From: an uncultured Clostridia bacterium
Lineage (GTDB): Bacteria; Bacillota; Clostridia; TANB77; CAG-508
Reading direction: 5' to 3'
Assembly: GCA_934149005.1 (NCBI GenBank)
Contig: CAKPDN010000004.1
Coordinates: 1-64,000, forward strand
Length of the DNA stretch: 64,000 bases
A program made the position numbers and the translations under genes. This document shows positions 33,404 through 45,318 of the stretch, piece by piece. The notes below the pieces were generated by a model. The model was given only the letters and a program-made list of their open reading frames with translations. It searched no databases and was not told the origin of the DNA. Numbering within the stretch: the first letter of the stretch is position 1; every line of letters starts with the position of its first letter.

Positions 33404-36400
33404 TTGAAAGAAAATATAAAACTAAAAATAAAAGGAACAACTTTAGAAAAAAGTCAATTAGAAAATCATTTAGAAAAAATAGCATCAAGCCATAATATAA
33501 TACCAAAATCACAAAAAGACACATACCCTGTACCAGGACTAATAGAAAACTTAAAAACAATTGAAGAAGTATACAACTTATTAAATGAACATCTAAAATT
33601 AGGAATAAATATACATCCAGCAGGAGAATGGCTATTAGACAATTTCTATATAATAGAAGAAACTGTAAAACAAATTCAAAAAGAACTACCATTAAAAAAA
33701 TATATAAACTTTGTTGGAATATCAAATGGAGAATATAAAGGATTTGCAAGAATATATGTATTAGCTACGGAGATTGTGGCATATTCAGAGAATAAAATAG
33801 AAAGAAAAAATTTAGAAGATTATTTAAAAAGTTATCAAAGAAAAAAAACGTTAAGTATGGATGAAATTTGGAATATAGGAATATTCTTACAAATAGCTAT
33901 AATTGAAAACATAACAGACTGTTGTAGCAAAATATATAATAGCCAAATTCAAAAATATAAAGCAGAAAATATTGCAGAAAGATTAATAGAAAACAAAGTA
34001 GAAAACAAATTCAAAAATAACAATAAAAAAATGAAAAAAGAAATATCACAAGATATGAGATATCCATTTATAGAGTACATGTCATACATCTTAAAAAGAT
34101 ATGGAAAAAAAGCAAATTCTTATTTAAATGTATTAGAAGAAGTTGTAGAAAAATTAGGAACAACATTATCGGATATAATAAAAAAAGAACATTTTGAAAT
34201 AGCAATTCAAAAAGTATTAATAGGAAATAGCATAACAAGTATAAAAGAAATACAAAGAATAAATTTCTTAGAAATATTTGAAAGAATAAATGGTGTAGAA
34301 GAAATACTAAAAAAAGATCCAACACAAGTATATAGTAAAATGGACTATAAAACCAAAGAATATTATAGAGGAAAAATAAAAGAGATAAGCAAAAAAACAA
34401 AAATATCTGAAATATATATAGCAAGAAAGATATTAGAATTATCAGAAGAAAATTTTCAAAAAGAAGGAAAAACTAAAAAATCTCACATAGGATATTATTT
34501 GATAGATAAAGGAATAAATAAATTATATGAAAAATTAGAGTGCAACATTAAAAAAGAAAAATCAGAACAAAGGAAAACCAAAATATATATCTTTTCAATA
34601 ACAATTTTAACAATATTATTATCAAGCATATTAAGTTATATACTAAATTTAGAAATCAAAAACACATTAATCTCTGTATTAAGTTTCATCTTATTTTTAA
34701 TACCATCAAGTGAAGTAGTTATACAAATAATGCAATACATTTTAAGTAAAATCATTAAACCAAAATTAATGCCCAAAATAGATTTTTCAAATGGAATAGA
34801 CAAAGAAAACTCTTGTATAGTAGTTATACCAACAATTTTAAAAAATAAAGAAAAAGTAATAGAAATGATGCAAAATTTAGAGAAATATTATTTAGCAAAT
34901 AAATCAGATAATTTATATTTTACACTATTAGGAGATTGTTCACAAAGTATTCAAAAAAAAGAAAATTTTGATGAAGAAGTAATAGAAGAAGGAAAAAAAC
35001 AAGTTGAAAAATTAAATAAGAAGTACCCAAACAAAGAATTACCAATCTTTAACTTTGTATATAGAGAGAGAATGTGGAATGAAAAAGAAAAATGTTATTT
35101 AGGATGGGAAAGAAAAAGAGGTCTATTAAATCAATTTAATGAATATATATTGCAACAAAAAAATGTTTTTAAAACAAATACAATAGAAGATAGTTTGCAA
35201 AGTAAACAAAGTAATGAAATATTAAAAAGTATAAAATATATAATAACACTAGATTCAGATACAGATTTAATTTTGAATTCAGCTTTAGAATTAGTAGGTG
35301 CAATGGCACATATTTTAAACAAACCGGTTATAAATATAGAAAAAAATATAGTAATAGATGGATATGGTATAATGCAACCACGAATAGGAATAAACTTAGA
35401 TATAAGTTATAAGACACTATTCACACAAATATTTGCAGGAGCAGGAGGAATTGATAATTATACAAATGCAATATCAGATATATATCAAGATAACTTCAAA
35501 GAAGGAATTTTTACAGGAAAAGGAATATATGACTTAAAAGTATTTTCAAAAGTTTTAAAAAATAGAATTCCAGAAAATACAGTTTTAAGCCATGATTTAC
35601 TAGAAGGATGTTATTTAAGATGTGGTTTAGTGTCTGATATAATGTTAATGGATGGATATCCCACAAAATATACTAGTTTTATAAATAGATTTTCAAGATG
35701 GATTAGAGGAGATTGGCAAATTATAAAATGGTTAAACCACAAAAGTCCATTAAATTTATTATCAAAATACAAAATTTTTGATAACTTAAGAAGAAGCCTA
35801 TTAGAAATTACAATATTATTATCATTAATTTATGTAAATACAATAAGAATTATTTTTAGAATTAATACATTTTGGATTGATACATCATTAATATTAATTG
35901 AAATATTCCCATATATATTAGAAATATTTAATTACTTAATAGCAAAAAGAGATGGAGAAGAAAAACAAAAAACATTTACACCTAAAATTGATGGATTAAA
36001 AGGAATAATTATAAGAACAATACTTTCTCTAGCATGTTTTCCATATAAAGCTTACTCAAGTTTTAAAGCAATATCAAAAACAATATATAGACTAATAATA
36101 ACACATAAAAATTTGTTAGAATGGACAACATCAGAAGAAGCAGAAAAAATGGAAAAAACAGATTTAATATCATATTACAAAAATATGTTAATAAATCCAA
36201 TAGCGGGAATAATATCACTTACAATATATGATCAAGATAGAAGCGTATGGGCAATATTTTTAGGAATTTTATGGATATTAGCACCATTAATTATGTGGAA
36301 TATAAGTAAAGAAGAAGAAGAAAAAACAGCAGTAGAAATATTAGATAAAACAGAACAAGAATATATTTTAGAAGCAGGAAAGAAGACATGGCAATTTTTT

Positions 36401-39400
36401 GAAAAATATATAAATGAAGAAAATAATTATTTAATACCAGATAATTATCAAGAAGACAGAAAAAATAAAATTGTAAAAAGAACATCATCAACAAATATTG
36501 GATTATCAATGTTAGCAGTTATATCTGCAAATGACTTACAGTATATCACATATGGAAAATCAATAGAATTATTAAAAAATATAATTTACACAATAGACAG
36601 TTTACAAAAATGGAATGGACATTTATATAACTGGTATAACACAGCGACAAAAGAGCCATTAATTCCAAGATATATATCAACAGTTGATAGTGGTAATTTT
36701 GTTGGGTATTTGTATGTTGTAAGAACTTGGCTAGAAGAAAAAAAAGAAGTTAAAAATCAAACTTATAATATAGAAATGTTAATAGAAATTATAGATAAAC
36801 TAATCAAAAATACTGATTTTTCACAACTATATTTAAAAGAACAACAAATATTTTCAATAGGATTTAATATAGAAGAAAATAAATTAACAAACTCATATTA
36901 TGATTTATTAGCATCAGAGGCAAGACAAGCTAGTCTAGTTGCAATAGCAAAAAAAGATGTACCTGCAAAACATTGGAATTCATTAAGTAGAACATTGACC
37001 ACATTAGGAAAGTATAAAGGCTTAATTTCTTGGTCAGGAACATCATTTGAATATTTAATGCCAAACATAAATATTCCAAAATATAAAGGAAGCCTTTTAG
37101 ATGAATCATGTAAATTTATGATAATGAGCCAAATGGAATATGCAAAAGAACTACAAATACCATGGGGAATATCAGAAGCGGCATTTAATTTAAAAGATTT
37201 ACATTCAAATTATCAATACAAAGCATTTGGAATACCATGGCTAGGACTAAAAAGAGGGCTAGCAGATGAAATGGTAGTAGCACCATATGGGAGTGTTTTA
37301 GCAATAATAGATTATCCAAAGGAAGTATATCAAAACTTAAAAGAACTTGAACGACTTGGAATGTATGGAAAATATGGATTTTATGAATCAATAGATTTTA
37401 CACCCGAAAGATTAGAAAAAGGAAAAAAAGCAAGTATTGTAAAAACATATATGGCACATCATCAAAGCCTAATATTATTATCAATAAATAATTTATTTAA
37501 TAATAATATTTTACAAAAAAGATTTATAAAAAATCCAGAAATAAATGCAGTAAGCATATTGCTACAAGAAAGAATGCCAGAAACAGCAATAATAACAAAA
37601 GAAAATAAAGAGAAAGTAGAAAAATTAAAATATGTAGATTATGAAGATTATATAAAAGATACGTATAAAAAAATAGATGAAAGGTTAATTAGAGGAAATG
37701 TAATAGCAAATGAAAACTATTTTATAGCAATAAATCAAAAAGGAGAAGGCGTAAGCAGATATAAAAATAAATATATTAATAGATTTAGAAGTTCAGAAGA
37801 CTATCCTCAGGGAATATTCTTTAATATTAAAAATATTAAATCAAAAAAAATATGGAGTTCAAACAATAGTGAGAACAAGAAATATCAGATAAGTTTTATG
37901 CCAGATAAAATAGAACAAGAAATGATAAATGATAATATAAAAACAAAAATAGAAACAATTATAACACCAGATGAACCAGTAGAAATAAGACAAGTGACAT
38001 TAGAAAACATAGGAAATGAAGATGAAATACTAGAAATAACATCATATTTTGAACCTGTACTATCAAGAAAAGAACAAGACAATGCACATCCAGCATTTAA
38101 TGATTTATTTTTAATGTTTAAATTTGACAACGAAACAAATAGTATAATTGTAAAAAGAAAAAAAAGAAATGAAAACGAAGAAGAAATGTATATGGCCATA
38201 AATTTATCCACAAATAGTGAAATAATTGGGGATTTAGAATACGAAATAGATAAAGAAAAGTTTATTCGGAAGAGGAAATATTGGAATTCCGCAAATGGTA
38301 AAAAGTTCAATACCATTTTCTAAAAAGATAGGGTTAGTTACAGAACCAATAGTAGCTTTAAAAAGGACAATGAAAATAAAGAAAAACAAAAAAGAAACAA
38401 TTAACTTAATAATATCAGTAGGAGAAAATGAAGAAAAAGTAATTAAGAATATTAAAAAATATAAAATAGAAGAAAATATACAAAAAGCATTTGAATTATC
38501 AAAAGCAAAAAATGAAGCACAAAATAGATATTTAAGAGTAAAAGGAACACAAATAAGAAATTATCAAAAATTATTATCATATATAATATTTGATAATCCA
38601 GCCCAAAAGACAAATTTAGAAAAAATCCCAAAAAGAAAATATGAGCAAAGTGAACTATGGAAATATGGTATATCAGGAGATTTACCAATAATACTTGTCA
38701 AAATAAAAAATATAAACGACTCTTATGTTGTAAAAGAATTATTAAAAGCATATGAATTTATAAAAACTAAAAATTTTGAAATAGAACTTATAATAATAGA
38801 TGAAGAAAAACATAGTTATGAAAATTATGTAAGAGAAGAAATTGAAGGATTAATTTTAAATAGTCAATTAGCATATTTAAAAAATGTAAGAGGTGGAATA
38901 TTTGAACTTTCCAAAAATGAGATAAATAAAGAGGACTTAGAATTATTGGAATTTGTAGCAAAAGTAATTATTGACAGTAGCAAAGGTGGGCTAGAAAATG
39001 CACTTAAAGATTTAGAAGAAGAATATTTAGAAAATTACAAAAGTATAGGAAATGAAATAGAAAACATATTAATAGAAAATGATGCCACAGAGAATATAGA
39101 TATTTTACAAAATACAGAAAAATTAAAATATTACAATGAATATGGGGCATTTTCAGAAGATGGAAAAGAATACTTGATAAAAACAAACAAAGAAAATAGA
39201 CTACCAACTGTATGGTCAAATATTATGGCAAATGAAAAATTTGGAACATTAGTAACTGAAAACATGGGCGGATATACTTGGTATAAAAACTGTAGACTAA
39301 ATAGAATGACATCATGGGCAAATCAGCCAAACTATGATATTCCATCAGAAATAATATATTTAAAAGACTTAGAAACAAAAAAGGCTTGGTCACTTGGACT

Positions 39401-41546
39401 AAACCCTATGCCAGATAGCAAAAATTATAATGTAATTTATGGATTTGGATATACAAAATATATTCATAAAAGTAACGAAATAGAACAAAAACTAGAAATA
39501 TTTGTACCGAAAGAAGATAGCATAAAAATAGGAATTTTGAAACTTAAAAATATGAATGTAACAAGAAAAAAACTAAAAATACTATATTATATGAAACCAG
39601 TTTTAGGAGAAGATGAATTAAAAACAGATGGATATATCAACTTGAATTTTGACCAAAATGGTAATACCATATTTGCACAAAATTTATATAATGCAGAATT
39701 TAAAGATGATGTTATTTATGTATCAAATAGCGAAAAAATAAAAAGCTATACAGGAGATAAAAATTTCTTTTTTGGAGAAGGAGACATATCAAATCCAGAT
39801 AGTATAAGGAAAACAAGTTTGAATAATGAAAATAGTTTAGGCAAAAAACCATGTATAGCATATGAAATAGAAACTGAAATTGAAAGCTTATCAGAAAAAG
39901 AAATAATATTTATGTTAGGAGCAGAAGGAACAATTATTGATAGTAAGAATATGGCATATAAATATAGCAAAATCCAGAATTGCAAGCGAGAATTAGAAAA
40001 TGTAAAAAATTATTGGAAAAATTTGCTAGGAAAATTACAGGTAGATACTCCATTAGAATCAATGAATATTATTCTAAATGGATGGGATATTTATCAAACA
40101 TTACAAAGCCGACTATTAAGCAAAACAGGATATTATCAATCAGGAGGAGCATATGGTTTTAGAGACCAATTACAAGATACTTTAGGACTAAAATATATAA
40201 ATCCAGAAATATTAAGAAATCAAATTATAAAACACAGTAAACACCAATTTATAGAAGGAGATGTAGAACACTGGTGGCACGAAGAAACATGGAGGGGAAT
40301 AAGAACAAGATTTTCCGATGATTTACTATGGTTAGTATATCTAACTTGTGAATATATAGAATTTACTGGAGATTATTCTATATTAAAAGAAAAAACTCCA
40401 TATTTAAAAGGGGAAAACTTAAAAGAAAATGAAGATGAAAGGTATGATAAATTCGATTTTACAAAAGAAGAAGGAACTATATATGAGCATTGTATAAAAG
40501 CAATAGAAAAAAGTTTGAATTTTGGAGAAAACGGATTACCCAAAATAGGTAGTGGAGATTGGAACGATGGTTTTAGTAAGGTTGGAATTAAAGGAAGAGG
40601 AGAAAGCGTATGGCTTGGATTTTTCTTATATAATGTATTAGATAGATTTATAGAGATAATAAAAAAAGTAGAAGTCAAAGACAATACATTAAATATTGAA
40701 TTACAGATTAAAGAAGACCAAATAAAAAAATATGAAATTATAATGCAACAATTGAAAAAAGCATTAAATACAAATGGATGGGATGGAAGATGGTTTAAAA
40801 GGGCGTTTATGGATGATGGAAATACTTTAGGAAGTATGGAAAATGACGAATGTAGAATAGATAGCATAGCACAGAGTTGGAGTACAATATCAAATGCAGG
40901 TGACAATGATAAAAAATATATATCAATGGAAAGTTTGGAAAATCATTTAATAGATAGAGAAAATGGAATAATCAAACTATTGGACCCACCATTTGAAAAA
41001 GGAAAACTGAATCCAGGTTATATTAAATCATATTTACCAGGAGTTAGAGAAAATGGAGGACAATATACACATGCCGCCATATGGACAATTATTGCAGAGG
41101 CAATGTTAGGGTTTGGAGATAAAGCAACTGAAATTTATAGAATGATAAATCCAGTTGAACATTCCAGAACAAAAGAAGCTAGCAATAAATACAAAGTAGA
41201 ACCATATGTTATACCAGCAGATATTTACGGAGCAAACAATTTAGCAGGTAGAGGAGGATGGACTTGGTATACAGGCTCATCAAGTTGGTACTATAAAGCA
41301 GGAATTGAATATATACTGGGACTTAAAATAAAAGAAGAAATTATGAGTATAGAACCATGTATACCAAAAGATTGGAAAGAATATAAAATAAAATACAAGT
41401 GGAAAAATAGTATTTACAATATTGTTGTAAAAAATCCTAATGGAAAAAATTCAGGAGTAGAAGAAATTTTAGTAAATAACAAAAAAGTTGAAAACCATAT
41501 AAAATTACAAGAAAATGGTATTTATAATGTAAAAGTTAAAATGTAA
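33404..41546 (+). CDS. ndvB: cyclic beta-1,2-glucan synthase (NdvB-like, GT84-GH94), split by a +1 frame break at CGG
   Basis: The restored product is about 2713 residues, close to the length of NdvB/Cgs. Order: N-terminal helical region, two or more membrane helices (about 390-440), the GT84 glycosyltransferase with DSDTDLILNSALELVGAM (about 625), further membrane helices, a glycoamylase-like segment (about 1000-1390, YDLLASEARQASLVAIAKKD), a carbohydrate-binding region, and C-terminal GH94 phosphorylase-like modules (VEHWWHEETWRGIRTRFSDD, then SGDWNDG). Codons 1-1621 (33404-38266) join the rest only if C38267 is skipped: ATT CGG AAG becomes ATT, GGA, AGA, giving FIGRGNIGIPQM. The zero frame stops at TAA 38321-38323, which would leave a synthase without its size-controlling phosphorylase domain. 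TTG start with AAGGAG upstream. It would make cyclic glucans at the membrane. Confidence 0.9.
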
Positions 41547-41660
41547 CTAATTATAACAAAACAACAAAAAAATAAAAAATCCATATAATACTTGTATAAT
41601 CCAGAAAACTGTGATATAAATATACTATGAAAATAAAGCTATAAGAAAGGCGGAATTTTT

Positions 41661-42410
41661 GTGGAAGAAAATTTAGAAAGAGATGTAAAGAAAGTATTAG
41701 TAGTTGATGATGAAGAAGCAATCAGAGAAGTACTAATATATAACTTAAAAAAAGAAGGATATGAAACTTTAGAAGCGGAAGATGGAGTAACAGCAGTAAA
41801 TATAGCACTAGAACAAAAACCAGATTTAATGTTATTAGATATAATGTTACCAAAATTAGATGGACTATCAGTATGTAAAAGAGTAAAAAATTATTTAAAT
41901 ATACCAATATTAATGTTAACAGCAAAAGATGCAGAAATAGATAAAATAGTAGGATTAGAACTAGGAGCAGATGATTATATAACTAAGCCATTTAGTGTAA
42001 GAGAACTAATGGCAAGAGTAAAAGCAAATCTAAGAAAGAATGAAATAGCAAATATAAAAAAAGAAACTATGCCAGAAATTGAAACAGCAGAAGCCAAGAA
42101 AGATACAATAATAAAAGTAAATGACCTAGAACTAAACTTAGACAGATTTGAAGTAAAAGCTAGAGGAGAAACAATAGACTTAACTTTAAGAGAATTTGAA
42201 GTATTAAAATTTTTAGCAATGCAACCAGGACAAGTTATTACAAGAGAGGTTCTACTTGAAAAGGTTTGGGGATATGAATATTATGGAGATATAAGAACCG
42301 TTGATGTTACAGTAAGAAGAATAAGAGAAAAAATAGAAAAAGATACTTCAGCACCAAAAATTTTGATAACAAAAAGAGGCGTAGGATATTATATAACAAC
42401 CAAAAAATAG
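41661..42410 (+). CDS. OmpR/PhoB-family response regulator
   Basis: A 249-residue two-domain regulator. The receiver domain has the acidic pair VVDDEEA, phospho-acceptor Asp in LMLLDIMLPKLDG (about residue 59), and the K of YITKPF. An unusual linker of about 20 Lys/Glu-rich residues leads to a winged-helix DNA-binding domain (LTLREFEVLKFLAMQPGQVI, then RTVDVTVRRIREK). It resembles WalR/PhoP. A GTG start is supported by AAAGGCGG upstream. No histidine kinase gene is adjacent, so it is an orphan in this window. Confidence 0.93.
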   Translation: MEENLERDVKKVLVVDDEEAIREVLIYNLKKEGYETLEAEDGVTAVNIALEQKPDLMLLDIMLPKLDGLSVCKRVKNYLNIPILMLTAKDAEIDKIVGLELGADDYITKPFSVRELMARVKANLRKNEIANIKKETMPEIETAEAKKDTIIKVNDLELNLDRFEVKARGETIDLTLREFEVLKFLAMQPGQVITREVLLEKVWGYEYYGDIRTVDVTVRRIREKIEKDTSAPKILITKRGVGYYITTKK

Positions 42411-42434
42411 AAAGAGTCATCTTTCTATTTTTTT
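42405..42434 (+). terminator. terminator after the response regulator
   Basis: AAATAGAAAGA (42405-42415) pairs with TCTTTCTATTT (42420-42430), followed by T residues. The stem overlaps the stop codon. Confidence 0.85.
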
Positions 42435-42504
42435 GCTTCATTTTTTGTTGAATTTTGTAAAAAAATATGATTAAATAATAAAAAAGAAAAAAGGAATAGA
42501 AAAT

Positions 42505-43566
42505 ATGAAAAGAGAAAATACAAGAAAAATAATGGTAGGAAATGTACAAATAGGAGGGCAAAACAAAGTAGTAATACAGTCAATGTGTAATACAAAAACA
42601 AAAGACATAGAAGCAACAGTAAAACAAATATTAAACTTGGAAAATGCAGGATGCGAAATAATAAGAGTAGCATGTTTAGACATAGAAGATGCAAAAGCAA
42701 TAAAAGAAATAAAAAAACAAATACATATACCAATAGTTGCAGACATACACTTTGACTATAGAATCGCATTAGAAGCAATAGAATCAGGAGTAGATAAGGT
42801 TAGAATAAATCCAGGAAATATAGGTTCAGAAGACAGAGTAAAAGCAGTTGTAGATAGATGCAAAGAAAAGAATATACCAATAAGAATAGGAGTAAATGGA
42901 GGGTCTTTAGAAAAAGAAATATTACAGAAATATGATGGCAAACCAACAGCTTTAGGAATGATAGAAAGTGCAAAAAAGCATGTAGAAATATTAGAAAAAT
43001 TAGACTTCTATAATTATGCAATATCATTAAAAGCATCAAATTTAGATTTATGCATACAAGCATATGAAGAAGCATCTAAAGTATTTAATTGTCCACTACA
43101 TTTAGGAATAACAGAAGCAGGAACAGAATTTAGTGGAACAATAAAATCAAGTATTGGACTTGGAATTTTATTAAGACAAGGAATAGGAGACACATTAAGA
43201 GTATCACTTTCAGATGACCCAATAAAAGAAATAAAAGTAGCAAAAGAAATACTAAAAGATTGCAATTTATACAAAAAATCTCCAACACTAATAGCATGCC
43301 CAACATGTGGAAGAACACAAATAGATTTAATTCCAATAGCTAAACAAGTAGAAGAATTTTTGCAAACAATAGAAGCTGATATAAAAGTCGCAGTAATGGG
43401 GTGTGCTGTTAATGGACCAGGTGAAGCAAAAGAAGCAGATATAGGAATAGCAGGAGGAATAAAAGAGGGACTATTATTCAAAAAAGGTAAGATAATAAGA
43501 AAAATACCGCAAGACAAAATTGTTGAGGAATTAAAACAAGAAATTATAAATATGATTAATAATTAA
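42505..43566 (+). CDS. ispG: 4-hydroxy-3-methylbut-2-enyl diphosphate synthase (IspG/GcpE)
   Basis: A 353-residue protein. The N-terminal TIM barrel starts with [11 protein letters not shown] and contains [12 protein letters not shown] and RINPGNIG; the C-terminal 4Fe-4S domain supplies the cysteines in CPTCGRTQ and GCAVNGPGE, where GPGEA is diagnostic. It performs the penultimate MEP-pathway step, making HMBPP for isoprenoids. It is followed ten bases later by ispH, the last enzyme, so the pair forms a two-gene operon. Confidence 0.96.
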   Translation: MKRENTRKIMVGNVQIGGQNKVVIQSMCNTKTKDIEATVKQILNLENAGCEIIRVACLDIEDAKAIKEIKKQIHIPIVADIHFDYRIALEAIESGVDKVRINPGNIGSEDRVKAVVDRCKEKNIPIRIGVNGGSLEKEILQKYDGKPTALGMIESAKKHVEILEKLDFYNYAISLKASNLDLCIQAYEEASKVFNCPLHLGITEAGTEFSGTIKSSIGLGILLRQGIGDTLRVSLSDDPIKEIKVAKEILKDCNLYKKSPTLIACPTCGRTQIDLIPIAKQVEEFLQTIEADIKVAVMGCAVNGPGEAKEADIGIAGGIKEGLLFKKGKIIRKIPQDKIVEELKQEIINMINN

Positions 43567-43576
43567 GGTGAAATAT

Positions 43577-44443
43577 ATGAAAATAATAATAGGAAAAACA
43601 GCTGGATTTTGTTATGGTGTAAAAAGAGCTGTAGATGGAAGCATAAAACAATTAGAAAACAATAATGGGCAAGAAATATATTGTTTAGGGGAATTAGTGC
43701 ATAATAAACAAGTAGTAACAGAATTAAAAGAAAAAGGAATTAAATTTATAGAAAACATAAATGAAGTAAAAAATAAAGATTCAAAAGTAATAATAAGAGC
43801 ACATGGGATTGAAAAAAACATATACAAAAAGGCAGAAAAACAAAAAATAGACTTAATAGATTATACATGTCCAAATGTATTAAGAATACACAAAATAGCA
43901 GAAAACTATGAAAAACAAGGATATTATATATTTTTAACAGGCACAGAAAATCATCCAGAAACAATAGGGATTATAAGTTGCTGTGGAAAAAACTTAAGTT
44001 TGATAGAAAATGAAGAAGATATAGAAAAAGCAATTAAAGATTTTGAAAAGTCAAATATAAAAAAATTATTAGTAATCTCACAAACAACTTATAGCATAAA
44101 AAAATTTGAGAACGTAAAAAAAATAATAGAAAAACAAATACCAAAAAATATAGAATTAGTAATAAAAAATACGATTTGTTTAGCCACAGAACAAAGACAA
44201 AAAGATACAAAAGAACTATCAACAAAAGTAGATATGATGATTATAATAGGTGGAAAAAATAGTTCAAACACAAAAAAATTATATGAAATAGCATCAGAAA
44301 ATTGTAAAAATACAATATGTATAGAAACAAAAAAAGAATTAAACAAAGAACAATATGCCAACATAGAAAAAATAGGAATAATGGCAGGTGCATCAACTCC
44401 TCAAAAAAGTATAGATGAGGTAGTAAAATTTTTAAGTGAATAA
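43577..44443 (+). CDS. ispH: 4-hydroxy-3-methylbut-2-enyl diphosphate reductase (IspH/LytB)
   Basis: A 288-residue iron-sulfur enzyme converting HMBPP to IPP and DMAPP. The three cluster cysteines are visible in GFCYGVKRAV, DYTCPNV and TICLATEQRQ. HGI and the catalytic Glu in TEQRQ region are present. It is the short form without the ribosomal S1 fusion found in some Clostridia. AAGGTGA supports the ATG at 43577 over GTG at 43568. Confidence 0.95.
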   Translation: MKIIIGKTAGFCYGVKRAVDGSIKQLENNNGQEIYCLGELVHNKQVVTELKEKGIKFIENINEVKNKDSKVIIRAHGIEKNIYKKAEKQKIDLIDYTCPNVLRIHKIAENYEKQGYYIFLTGTENHPETIGIISCCGKNLSLIENEEDIEKAIKDFEKSNIKKLLVISQTTYSIKKFENVKKIIEKQIPKNIELVIKNTICLATEQRQKDTKELSTKVDMMIIIGGKNSSNTKKLYEIASENCKNTICIETKKELNKEQYANIEKIGIMAGASTPQKSIDEVVKFLSE

Positions 44444-44452
44444 TTTATAATT

Positions 44453-44496
44453 ACCGTAAAATTCAAAAAAATGTCGAATTTTGCGGTCGATTTTTT
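44453..44496 (+). terminator. terminator after ispH
   Basis: ACCGTAAAATTC (44453-44464) pairs with GAATTTTGCGGT (44475-44486, one G-U or mismatch), followed by a T-rich run. Confidence 0.75.
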
Positions 44497-44651
44497 ATTT
44501 AAAATTTAAAATTTTATTGACATATAAAAAATATGAGGCTATAATCTATTTAAATTTTTTAAATCAAAATATTCTTAAATCAATTTTTAAATTAGATCTA
44601 ATAAAATCCACATTAAAAAATATAAAAAAAGGAGGAAAAAATAACCTAAAA

Positions 44652-45287
44652 GTGAATAGAAAATTTATATCAAATAGTAATTATGTTTTCAGAAAAGTAA
44701 TAAATAATGAGGAATGTTTAGATATTATAAAAGACTTTATAGAGTCCATTTTAAATATTAATATAAAAGAAATAGAACTCAATCCATACTTAAAAGGAAA
44801 AGCACGATATTTGCCAAAGGAAGAAAATTTTGGAGTTGCAGATGTAAGAATAACAACAGAAAGCAATGAAGAAATAAATATAGGAATTCAATTTATAGAT
44901 GGAATTTACATTCAAACAAAAATGTTAATGTACTATGCACAAATACACTTAAATCAATTAGAATATGATAAAAAAAGAGAATTTGCAAAAACAATAACAA
45001 TAAATTTATTAGATTTTAAATATTTCTCATCATCAGAATATATAAAAAAAATAAAAATACAATCAAATGAAGGTAATATAAAATTAGAAGAATTAGAACT
45101 ATATGTAATAGAACTTCCTAAATTTATATGTAAAAATTCAGAGAATATAAGTAAAAGAGAAGAATGGATAACATATTTAAAAGGATGCAATAATAAAATA
45201 TTAGAAAAAATAAAAAATAGTAATAAAAATATAAAATTACTTGATGAATTGACAGAAAAATATTGGCTTACTGAAAAAATGGAATAA
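44652..45287 (+). CDS. Rpn/PD-(D/E)XK nuclease family protein (transposase-like)
   Basis: A 211-residue protein of the PD-(D/E)XK nuclease family often called transposase (Rpn, TIGR01784). NSNYVFRKVINNEE at the N-terminus, the acidic GVADVRITTESNEEINIGIQFI core (D...xIQ form of the motif) and MLMYYAQIHLNQL are typical. Family proteins cleave DNA in a recombination-associated way and vary fast. I used the GTG at 44652, which begins VNRKFIS; GGAGG lies about 15 bases upstream, so the true start is uncertain. The frame is open upstream to 44481 but that part looks non-coding. Confidence 0.7.
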   Translation: MNRKFISNSNYVFRKVINNEECLDIIKDFIESILNINIKEIELNPYLKGKARYLPKEENFGVADVRITTESNEEINIGIQFIDGIYIQTKMLMYYAQIHLNQLEYDKKREFAKTITINLLDFKYFSSSEYIKKIKIQSNEGNIKLEELELYVIELPKFICKNSENISKREEWITYLKGCNNKILEKIKNSNKNIKLLDELTEKYWLTEKME

Positions 45288-45310
45288 GAGGTTAAAAAAC
45301 TCTTATTCCA
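45280..45310. terminator. bidirectional terminator
   Basis: TGGAATAAGAG (45280-45290) pairs with CTCTTATTCCA (45300-45310) between convergent genes. Confidence 0.85.
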
Positions 45311-45318
45311 TTAAGATA

